Positions 1-10,600 of a stretch of DNA of 64,000 nt are shown piece by piece. The position numbers and the translations under genes are program-made. The notes under the pieces are model-generated. The model saw only the letters and a list, made by a program, of their open reading frames with translations, searched no databases and had not been told where the DNA came from. Origin of the DNA: Sphagnum compactum (lineage: Eukaryota; Bryophyta; Sphagnopsida; Sphagnales); the NCBI GenBank assembly GCA_965153455.1, contig OZ234497.1, forward strand, positions 10,416,001 through 10,480,000. Reading direction: 5' to 3'. Position 1 is the first letter of the stretch; every line of letters begins with the position of its first letter.

Positions 1-1110
1 TAATATTTTCAAATTAAGTTCTTTCACTTTCTTTTAAAAAACATAAAATGACATTGCATTGTTTTACATATGTTTAAACTTTAAAAATTCCGCCCAAAAT
101 GCACCCTAGATTTATTTTAATTATTATAGACTTGAAAAAAAATGTTAATTAATTTATATGTCCTAAACTCTAAACCTAAACCATAATTCTAACATAAAGT
201 AGTAAATTTTATATTAAACCCTAACCCCTTGTATCATCAATGTGACCAATTTTGCATTATGTTCATTTTTATATATGTTAAATCATATTATAAGGTGAAT
301 AAATAATTTTGAAAACATGTATTTCATGATGTATTGGTGCGGAATCAAATATTTAAAAAATATTTTTATGTTTCATGGTTGATGAATTATCACAATATGA
401 TATGGGTATTACATTTAAATAGAAGTGGGTTACGAAATATTGAACTTTAACAACTATGGAACATATGGAAACAAAAGAGATTCATAATTACGTTATAGAT
501 CTAAACAAGTGATAAAATAAAAAACCAATATAATGAGCAAAGTCTAGAGTATAAACCTTAAGCCTTGATATATATGAACCAAATTCTTAAACATTAAATC
601 ATAAGGCATAACCCTAAAAATCCAAATGATATTTTTTCATAAGCCTTATTACAACCTTAATTATATGAACCTTAACAAAAAATAATCCTAGTGATATATG
701 CCCTAAACCCCAAAAACTATACAAAATATACAAATTATATAATGCAAAACAATTTTTCTAAAAAAAATAGGAAAAAATTTAGAAAAAAATTTTTAAAACT
801 TTTAAACTACAAAGATTTATTCACCGAATAAAAACCTTAATCTTAAAAAAATAAAATCAAATAAATTTTGTAAAAAACCAAAAGAAAATATATGTCTTTT
901 ACCTTTGTGTGATCTTTCCAAACTATTTTTTTCCACTCTCTTTGAAAAAGATATAAAATGAAATTGTATTACTTCACAGATGTGTAAACCCTAAAATTTC
1001 TCTCCCAAATTTAACCTAATTTAGGTTAATTACTATAGATTTGTGAAAAACTTGTTGATTAATTTATGTGTCCCAACCTTAAACCTAAACCATAATCCAA
1101 TAGTACATAT
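1..1110. repeat. AT-rich repeat DNA: direct repeat pair plus satellite-like segment
   Basis: No gene is visible. Positions about 20-200 and about 920-1100 are diverged direct repeats: both run through a thymine-rich start, an AAATGA-ATTGCATT-type core, a TTAATTTAT-GTGTCC block and end in CTAAACCTAAACCATAAT. Positions about 185-480 are the reverse complement of the repeat seen at about 17.95-18.35 kb (shared core ATCAATGTGACCAATTTTGC). Telomere-like CCCTAA and CCTAAACC words are scattered through it. These look like old interspersed or satellite repeats; the family is not recognised. Confidence 0.7.
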
Positions 1111-1269
1111 TTATAATAATTACATGAAAAGATGTATTATAATGTCCATTCCATAAATAAATTAGGTAAACAAAATTTAATAAAATATGCATTAACTAAA
1201 CTAAAATGGATGCAATTATAACATTGTTTCCACTATAAATTATTTGTAATAACTACATATGGGGAACTA

Positions 1270-2125
1270 TGTTCATCATCCATGAATTAGGGGGAACTGT
1301 AATAAATTGATAGGTAGGATTGGGGGGCTAGGGGGTTGGAAAAAGTGAGTAGGTAATTGTTAGGTATTTGGTTATGTAAAAAACATAGGTAGGTAAGTGA
1401 ACATAGTGGTAGGTAGGAAGGTGGGTGCATAGGTAATTAAATAGGTATATAGGTCAGTAGTTGGGTTAATAGGCAAGTTAGTAAGTAAAAAGGAAATTCA
1501 AGGAGCAAGGTAAATAGGTTGTTAGAATAGGTAAGCATATAGGTAGGCAAATTAGTAGGTAGGAAGAAAGTTACACTAGCAAAGTAGCTAGGTATATAAG
1601 CAAGTTAGTACGTAGGAAACAAATTATCTTATCAAGGTGACTAAGTTTGTGAAATACTTATGTCAATAGGGTGGTTGTGTATATAAGGTTGATAAATAGT
1701 AATGTAACTAGGTCAGTAGGGTAGGTAGTTAATACAATGGTTAGATCAATAAGGAAGTTAAGTTAGTAAGGTATGCAGTTAACATGTTAGCTAGGTTAGT
1801 TGGGTAGATAGTTAATATAGTAGTCAGGTCAGTAGGATAACTAGTTATTAAGGTACTATGTCAGTAGGGGATAATTAATAAGGTACCAAGGTTGATACAA
1901 TACTTATGAGGGTAGGAAGGTGAGTAGGGTAACTATGTGTGAGGTCAGGTCCAAGGAAAAAACAATCAAAAACAAACCCCCCCAAAAAAAAGGTACCATG
2001 GTCAGCAACGAAAAGAAATGGATTATGATGAACCCCATCTGACGTTGAATTAAAAAACATAGCCCATCCAATGGACAGAACAACCAACTGGTGCATAGGT
2101 GATTGTTGGTTCACTCTGGCCTCAA
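1270..2125. repeat. GTAGG-rich degenerate repeat, possible MITE-family member
   Basis: A purine-rich stretch made of variants of GGTAGGTAAG, TAGGTCAGTAGG and TTAGTAAG. It ends in GATGAACCCCATCTGACGTTG and GTTGGTTCACTC (about 2028-2115), words also present in the elements near 48.7-49.0 kb and 60.1-60.4 kb. No coding sequence is supported. I infer one non-autonomous repeat family with several copies in this window; a CCTACC-rich stretch at 16.74-17.0 kb may be a copy in the other orientation. Confidence 0.55.
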
Positions 2126-2990
2126 AACTGGTATATTAGGGAGTTTTTGGAATCCTTTGTATCATGGACCATTCCAAAGACAATTTCAAAAATGATTATC
2201 TCGTTTTCGAGCCTAACTATGTCATTTCTTTCTTAATAATTATTTCTTTTTCTTATTAACTTTCTCAATAATTATCTCTAACCTTTCCTAATGACTTACT
2301 CCATATTATAAACTATCTCACTCTTTTTCCCTATCCACTAACATGGATATGAAAAAACAAATTAACATCTCTTTTCATGTCCATGAATTGTACATTAATT
2401 AAATTAAATTAAACATTTTACATAACTAATGATGAATTATTAAAAACCATATGAAAACACGAGAATAAATAAATAAAATTGATCGTCACTCATAGTGCGT
2501 AACTGCATGGAGCTCAAATTAATAGAAGGAATAAAGAATACACCCATGACGAATAGGTCTGTAGGTAGTCACATAGGTAGGTAGGAACCCCCCCCCCCCC
2601 CCCCCAAAGTGTCATTAGTCATATTAAGTATCTACGGGGCAATTTGGCTGCGAATTTAATTACCTTAATAACCCTAGCCTAAGGGTCAGTTTAGTCATTA
2701 AATAATCCTCAAAATAAAGAAACGAATTTGAATGAAAATATGAAATAGAAATGTTGAAAAATCATATTATATAATAATTATTATCATATGCTACACTCTC
2801 TGTGAATGATTTCACTACGCAATTATGACAATTTCATAGTGAATCATGGAAATAATAATAAAATTAGAAAAAACTAATTATGTTTTTTTGAAAGGAAAAA
2901 AACATCGTTTTGGTGCAAAATCGACCCTAGGCCAAATATTTAAGTATTTTTAAAAAAGTGCCTTGGGGAAATTGCACAATTTAAAAAGCT
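2126..2990. other. Gene-free AT-rich stretch upstream of the first gene
   Basis: No gene is seen. It contains a run of 18 cytosines at 2588-2605 and otherwise AT-rich sequence. The distal promoter of the gene starting near 3.0-3.9 kb probably lies in its right part, but I cannot identify a TATA box or other element with confidence. Confidence 0.5.
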
Positions 2991-3910
2991 TAAGTCTCTC
3001 TTGCTTGCTTGATTTGGAGCTTTGCTCGGTTTTGTTGTTGTTCTTCTTCTTCCACAGATAAGTTTTTGTGAAGCTTTTGGCGGTTTTTTTGGGTAAAGTT
3101 TTGAATGTCTTTCTTTCTTGGAAAGGTTTGTGTGATTTTCGACAGCTTGTTTGGTTCTTCGTTTTTTTTTGTTTTTTTTTGTCTTCGTCTTTTGATGAAA
3201 TTCTTCCAGGCTGCTTGAATCCCTTAGAAGCTCAGGGGCTTCTTCTTCTTCTTCTTCTTCTGCTTCTTCTTGTTTGTTCTTTGAGGAGAGTGTATGGTTC
3301 AGGAGACGAGGAGAAGCTGAAGTTGTTATAACCCTTGTCTGTCTGTGGTGGTTGTTGATTGCGTCCTCGACGAACGCTTCTGAAATCGTAGCCTATCGTC
3401 ATCGCCGCTGGTGTGTATCCTTCTTCTTCAAATAAACAAATCCGAAAGTGGAGCAACATACAAATGAGAGGGTGAAGTGTCTGTAGTTGATATCTGAAGT
3501 TTCTTCTTCCGCTTCCAGTCTCCAGAGCTAGCTAGCTAGCAAGCAAGCTTGAAGAAGCGAAGGTTTTCTCCAGAGATGATGACGTAGTAAGAAGAAGAGT
3601 AGCCGGTGGAAGTTTTATGAGCATCGATCGATGTCTACTGGTCAGTCCGATTCGCGAAGTCCTCGTTATCATCCCGCGCTAGCTAAACAAAGCGAGGAAC
3701 AACGACGCTGCTTAGAAGGAGCCTTGAGGAGGAGAGGTAATGCGAAATTCAGGGTCTAAGCGGGAATGTATGAAGCACTTGCGGCAGCACCGCCCATACT
3801 GCGAAGAAGCAGCAAGCAGGAATTATGCAGTGCAACTTCGGGGAGAAAAGAAACATAAATGCTGAAGACGAAGAATCGTCCTCCGTTTCTTGCCTGCTGC
3901 TGCACAAGCC
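2991..3910 (+). promoter_or_regulatory. Probable transcribed leader of the first gene, with upstream ORFs
   Basis: The base composition changes abruptly here to pyrimidine-rich sequence with CTT triplets (about 3239-3263), typical of a plant 5' leader. Upstream ATGs occur at 3617 (21 codons then stop) and 3631 (42 codons, stop TAA at 3757), out of frame with one another, before the ATG chosen at 3911. The transcription start is not known and a leader intron is possible: a GGTAATG donor-like site lies near 3736. Confidence 0.45.
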
Positions 3911-5515
3911 ATGACCACAGAAGAAGAAGAGGCGCCGCCATCAGTAGCAGCATCGCCAACGTCTGCTGTACCTGACTCTGATAGTATAATTCCCTCAAGC
4001 GAAAGATCAATTCCGCAGTTGCCGCCACAACCACCACCCCCGCCGCCGGCGAAAGTGCGGGTTGTTGTTGCAAATGATGTCGTGAAGAAGGGAGAGGTCC
4101 GTAAGGACAACAACAACAAGGACGCCTTGCTGTCTTCTTCGAGGAGAATTTGCTGCTTCCCTTCCAAGCTTCGATGGGCAGCGTTTCGCCACTCTCTCGT
4201 CGGCTTCCAGACCTCCTCGAAATCTTTCAGAAAGCATGCTCGCTCATCACACAAGTTACGCTTTGATCAAACGAGTTTTAACTCACACGATTTGTTCTGG
4301 TCTGAAGAGGAGGTGAGAGCTTCTCCTCCTCCCACTGTCTCTGGATTATTCTTCTTCTTCTTCACCTATGATGTGTGCTCAATCGTGAGAAAAGTGACTA
4401 TACTGTCAGCAGGAAAGAGAGCAATCACAGACTTGTGTAGCTAGAGGTTTAGGGTTTAAGCCTAAATCCTAAACCCACAATATGATGTCCAATTCCTCGA
4501 GGACGAGGAGGGATACAGAACATACCATTCCAATGTCATCATGCTCACTGTTGGTGCTTGCAGGAATGTCTCAAGTATGAAGACTCTGAGAAGAAAGTGC
4601 AAGAAATCATCACACCTGCCACCACCCTGAAAACAGACTTAGACTTTGAAGGCTTTCCTGAGTGCAAAACCACAAAAGAAAGTGGCACAGTCTGCACTGT
4701 AAAGAATAGTGATGGCTTTAAAACAGAAGGGTTCCAGGAAGTGCAAGTTTCTTGCCATCGCAAGCACACAATGCAGACTGTGCATACACCTGATCACAAA
4801 GGCTTCTTAGGGATACCAAAAATCTCTGGATTGAGTGGAGACAGTGGAGTCAAGCAAGTTGATCAGCTTGGTGCTCGGCTTTCACATATGATAAGTAAAT
4901 CAAACTACACAGAGGCTTGCCACAGTCAAGTGGGCAACAGTAATGGAAAGGAAGAGTCATGTGCAGAGCAACACTCGGGTTGGCAGGCACCTCCTGTGAC
5001 ATTCTCCCCTTCATTCAAATTGCCAAAGATGAAGCGAGCGGGATCTCCACTTTTTTCTGCACTAATGCCACCACCATCTCCCATATCACCATCGGAATCA
5101 TGGCTGTTGGCCAGATCCATTCCCACACTCAAGAAACCTTCTCGGAAGCCACTGGGGAGCTTTATTCCCATCAAACCTCTGGTCCCTGCAAGGAAGTTGG
5201 TTGAGTCTGAATCTTGCCAGGTGTGCTCTTTGACATACATAGTTGCCAATGCAACTTGTTTCTAGTCAATTATGTTACAGATACCTTGTGATTTTGCTGA
5301 AAGAACTATGTTGTTGCTATGCTTATCCTTCTAAAAGAGTCTTTACAGTTTCAAATTCACCAACAGCTTGAGTCACCAACTATTGGATGATGAGTCTTGA
5401 CAATCACCTCTTGTAGGATATTCCTCAACATGGAGGTCGACGGCCACCATGCAGCTCAGATGGTCATTTACAGCACAGGTACGGGACTATTCTTGAATTT
5501 CTTGGAATCATGTAG
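3911..5515 (+). CDS. Unrecognised Ser/Pro-rich protein (three-exon model)
   Basis: Exons 3911-4312, 4564-5220 and 5417-5515 join in phase to about 385 residues. The donor after GAAGAGGAG at 4312 and the acceptor TTGCTTGCAG at 4563 fit well. The second junction (CCAG/GTGTGC at 5220, CTTGTAG at 5416) is also canonical. The N-terminus has acidic EEEE and a Pro run (PPQPPPPPP, about residues 40-50), then a basic stretch. The second exon ends in a Pro/Ser-rich segment with SPSESWLLARSIPTLKK at about residues 309-325. SPSESWL-type motifs occur in several plant proteins of unknown function, but I do not recognise the family. The C-terminal end is uncertain: a donor at 5479 (CACAG/GTACGG) could splice to an exon near 5855-6067 instead of ending at the TAG at 5513. 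No transmembrane segment is seen. Confidence 0.55.
4443..4478. promoter_or_regulatory. Telo-box-like palindrome in intron 1
   Basis: The intron between the first two exons contains GGTTTAGGGTTTAAG followed closely by TAAATCCTAAACCC, an imperfect inverted repeat of the plant telo-box word AAACCCTAA. Telo-boxes are known near the starts of many plant growth and translation genes. Whether this one acts here is inference; chance or an old telomere-repeat fragment is also possible. Confidence 0.35.
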
Positions 5516-7637
5516 CATAGTTTTCCACAGTGCAGTACTGTTGACAAAACTAAACATCCTAATCAAAGGAACTGGTCACAAGCAAGCATGATGGCACAAA
5601 GCCAACCAGAGAAGAAGTCATGCATTCCCTGAAAACCCTAAACCTGGGCATTTTTCACACTTGCAGTTGTCTATCATAACATGAAACAAGGGTGTGTAGG
5701 TTTTTCCTCCAGAGTGTAATTTTGGAACAGATCTATTCCTTGACCTACTTATGGCTATCACTTTATAAAACTGGGTGTCCCTGTTAACATCAAATGACTT
5801 ATTGCCATGGGAACCTTCTTAAGCAAAATGAAGCTCTAATCTCATGCTTTAAGATCCACAGATGGTATGTTTGGTGAGAAATTACTGTTGGAAAGTTCTG
5901 CTGTTGACTTGGTTGAATTGGTGGTTGCATTGCAAGCACTACATCAGCCACAAGGTGCAAGCTGTCTAATTTTGGAGTATGTACCATGGCCTGGTACTTC
6001 AGCCTTTCATTGTTTACATGCCTGGAAATCAACAATTAGTGGGGAAATATCCATTCAGTTGACATGATCTGGTTTAAGAGAAAAGGCTGTGGTACAACTG
6101 ACTTTGGGCTGGTGGCTGCCCAAATGGAAAAGGTTGGAAAGGGAGTCTCAAAAAACCTCGAAACATTCTTTCAACAGGCCACAAATTCACTCGGAAGTCA
6201 GGAGACCTCAAAACATGAAAGCTTGGTCAGGTGAAGCTTCAGTTTGATCTATTTGCTTTGAAAGTTGTCAGCCTAAGATTTCAAGCCTTGATACATTGAG
6301 TTTGCATGTGAAAGGAGCCAGCTTGTTTTTTCTTTGTTCCAGATTTAGTTGTGTAGCTTACCAGTTTTTACTTCTGTGAACTCTTTTGCACATTTTGTGG
6401 TGTCATGTACCAGTGCCAAGCGTATACAAATTTTTTGACCTCTCCCTTTCAGTGGTAATAAAATCGACCTGCATACAAGTTGGCAAAAAACATATACAAA
6501 AATATAACCTGTGAAAGAAAATGTAAATGCCAATTGATTGCTATGCACTCTAGTGCTGAAGTTAGTATATGAGAACCCCTCCATCAAGAATAGATGGAAG
6601 CTGTTAATTAACAGAAGAAAAATAAGTCACATTGAGATGAGAAAGTGCAATTGTGAATCCTGATCACGCACAGTTGCACCTTTGCACAGGTAAACAACAA
6701 TAAAAGATACTGTAAAGAGCAGCTTTTGCAGTAAGAGAGAAGCTATGTACAGCAAGAGAGAGAGAGTCCAAGCTATTGCTTAGCTGCAATTTTCTTTTAC
6801 CAAGACCTAGAGAGCACTTATCATTGCAGCAATGCAGCCTCTCACAGAAATGAGGAAAAACCTCTTTCAGACCCTTTTACCCTTTTAAAACCCATCAACA
6901 TTTGCAACAAGAGCTACCACATGTGAGGGCTGTACAGTCAGAACAAAGGACAGTTGCTTTACACACATACCCATTTTTTGCTGCTAAACATGCCTGGGCC
7001 TCCTCCACTCTTTGCTTTCTCTGACACACATAGGGGCTCTAATACCCCATTCACAACTGTGCCACTCCTTTGAATAGTTTTTGAAGCTCCACATGCTGTG
7101 TTGAAGCTTCACCACCCTACCAGCATGATTCACTCCCAGAGCTCTTTTTCTACCTTCCTTGCATGGAGCCATTTTACGTATAGACAGATCAACAACACAA
7201 ATGATCTACACAAAGATACATGCCGGTACAAGCTGGAATAGACCTCTCTCCCTCCACCTTCTCATCAACCCCTTAGTCAAAGACAAATTGAGTACAATAC
7301 TAGGACTCCATTACACTATTTACTGCTGTAGCAAACTCTGGCATCTTTTTCTCTCTGGAAATTGACTGTATCCTAGAATTCTTCCAAGCCTGACTTGCCA
7401 ATAGGATGTCTGCCCAATCTGCGGGTGGTAGAGGAAGCACAGAGTTTTTTTGGTGCTCCAAGAGAGCACCGATGTTGGACCATTTGATCCAGCTTTCTCA
7501 AGTAGCAAGGTTGTTTGCCATATAGGCTGCACTCCGCCTCTCTGCATGCATCAAGTAAACACATCCATTGTAAGCTCCATCAACTTCCCTTCCATTATAT
7601 CTTTTTTGCTAACTTTTGTGCAAAGCTGCAAATCAGA
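5516..7637. other. Intergenic/convergent 3' region between gene 1 and Pumilio
   Basis: No well-supported gene. The plus strand at 5867-6067 has an open stretch (MFGEKLLLESSAVDLVELVV, then more) that could be a terminal exon of the upstream gene, using an acceptor CTTTAAG near 5854; this is weakly supported. The right part, roughly 6.9-7.64 kb, is probably 3' UTR of the minus-strand Pumilio gene. I see no clear polyadenylation signal. Confidence 0.4.
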
Positions 7638-10600
7638 TTAAGAAGGCAGGCAGAGAGTTGGACTACCTCCAGCAGCAATAAGCTTCTCCACACGGGCCAC
7701 AATGTGTTTGCCATATGTGTACTTCTTAAGGGCGTGTAAATGCACCCGAATGCGTGCTAAAAGCAGTTCGCGCTGTGCCTCATCGCATGTTTCAAGAACC
7801 TTTTGGACTACATAATTAGCAAACTGATCTTTCATCATTGCCTGAATCAATCAAATCCACCACAGATATTTGAGTGATGAGTAATTCAATCTACCTCCTC
7901 AGCAACCTGTTAGCACAATTTTGTATTTCTGCATATCTTCTTGAAAGAAACCACTCCTATATATATACATATATATATATAGTATATATATATTCATATA
8001 TATTCATATTCAGCACAAAGAAGATGGATGTTAGCTGCAGGACAATTGAGGTGGGTTATTATTAAAGTTCTTTGCAAAGGGTGTCCCAAAATATCCATAG
8101 TAATCTTGTGACGCACTTCATAGATGATGTGGATAAATCCAACCTGTAGGGGCTCGTTCTCATCAGTGAGGCCAAGCATCTCATCAATCAAAATTTGGCG
8201 CTCAGCTGGGCCCCCAAACTCCAAGCATTTTTCCACCACATTAGATGCAAATTTGTGTTGACTCATTTGTACAATTTGGCCAGCCAGCTTTGTAATGATC
8301 TCTTTCCTCTCATGGTCTCGCCCATGCTCCAGCACATGCTGCCAGCCAAATCCACATAGAAACACATTTCTAATATTTACAACATAGTCTTGTCATGTAG
8401 TCCTTGTGCATCCTCAATTATATTTACACATGCAACAGGGGTTTATGAGTACTAGAGAGATGAGTAAATACCACAGAAAAAAATATTTCTAAACCATAAG
8501 AAAACATTACCCAGTGAGCATTTCACAAACACCAAAAAACCACTCCCAAACACAAATACCCTGCTCAACACTTTTTCAATTCCAGTCAGCCACTAAGGAA
8601 GCTTTGTGCCAACAATGAAAACATAACAATTGCATGGACATTTGACACCTAGAACACACCATTATCAGGGGAACATGCTAAGAGTATATGCTTGCAGAAA
8701 ACCTGGACAACGTAATTGCCATATTGGTCTTGAGCAAGAATACAAGTAGAGCGCAAAATTTCCTCCATAATGCCCCGTTGTTTCTGCTCATCTGTGCAAT
8801 GCTCCAGTACTCTCTGGTAGACCACAAAAGATCCACATCTTACTTAAATATCTGGCAAATTCTCAAATCAAAAACACCTCCAAGACCTACAAAAGGCCTG
8901 TTAATGGATGCATCAAAAAAGAGCATTAGTGAAAACTGAAGAATGATCTTGTCATCAAAGTACAGTGAGCTCGGATTCACTGTGTAATTTCAAGATCTCA
9001 AGCTCAGAAACTCAACAATTTCATCAAATCCAAAAGCAAGCTAATGAGCAACTAATTGTTGTTGGGTAGGCAATATAAGTGCTGAAAGTGTAGAATGCAA
9101 CGCAACAAAATTTTGGATTTGAGCAAAGGGTCACACCTGGATGACTCGGCAGCCATATGGATGTGTGGAGAGCACAACAACTTGATTGTAAAAGGCAGAT
9201 ATGATGAATTGTATTCTGTCAGGAGGAATGCATTCGATGCACTTTTGAATCACATGGTTTCCATTCTGGTCACGCACACACCGCATAACATGTCCATCCA
9301 GCTCAGACACCAACTGTGTCTGCTGATCAACATCTACAACTTCCAATGCCTGACCCCAACATCCCACAAAACCCAGAACGGTCACCAATGCAACCTTACA
9401 AAATCAAAAGACACAAATGTCAGGCAGAATAGGTCATAAGCTTTAAACCCAACAATCTGAAAAGCATTTGACTCAATTGAACATTTTCTGAACTCAGTTC
9501 AGAACTCCAGACAGTTTGTGAGGAGACAGCCATTTCATCCATACCTTTTGAATAACTCGGCAGCCATACATCTGGAGGCTGAGTACCAGAACATGTCCCA
9601 CCAACTGATTTGCCAAATCAGACCTCTGTTGGGATGTACCATGCTCAAAAAACTGCATCAAACTACATACTCAGACCAACAAATTCCTCTCATGACCAAT
9701 TCTGATCAGAAATCCTTTAACCTTAACAGCTTTATTTCATCCAATTCTTCAGTCAAGAAGGCTAGAAGAATTAGAAACAAGTCAAGTGAACTTTGATTAC
9801 AAAACATTCAGTTAACATTAACAACCTTTTGGATCACGTAGTTGCCAAAAACATCAGTCATAAGTGTCAAGGCTCGAGGTAGCACTTCCTGGAAAACCAT
9901 GCCCTTCTCATCTGGGCTTGCAGTCTCCAATTTCTGTTGAATGAAACGGCTCCCGTGCTGATCAGCACTGCACATAACACAAAAGAAACACCACATGCTT
10001 TGGAACTGTTGTGAAATGCTCAAGGCATCAAGGATGTCTAAAATGAAAAACACCAGCATGAAGCTTCAAGGTGAAACACAGAGAGAGAGAACATACCTGA
10101 ACTCAACAACATGACCTGTAATATCAGACAGTTCAAAACGCCGTGTCTTACTGTTCTTATATTCTTCAAGAAGAGTTGATCCCCTGATCTCCTCAGTTGT
10201 CTCTGAGCTCCTTTGAGTTTGCCACCCAGAGTAGCTTGTTCCAGCAACAATAGCAGCAGCAGCACTAGATCTGCCAGTTCCTGTAGAAAGACGTAGGCTA
10301 TGATCGTCCCGTCTCATAGAATGACTTCCTGGCCCAACAGGTGACCCTGGCAGCACAGGGCTAGTAAGGGGTGAATTGTTGTAGGGCATTGCCATCCCTA
10401 CTCCAGGGGGGCTGCCATAATAAGCTGGACTGACTGAACCACTCTTGTTTGATGCAATTGGCACCCCTAATGATCCAGTCCTTGGATACTGAGACTTTTG
10501 GTCTCCTGTATACCCTAACATTGCCCCTAGCTGGCTCTTTTGAAGCTCCATCAGATCCACATGACCCACTCCAATATTGTAGGCCCTGAAGAGACCAGGA

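Noticed and set aside
200-240. Telomere proximity suggested by CCCTAA words
   Set aside because: Only isolated or paired words occur, not an array; such words are common in plant intergenic DNA.
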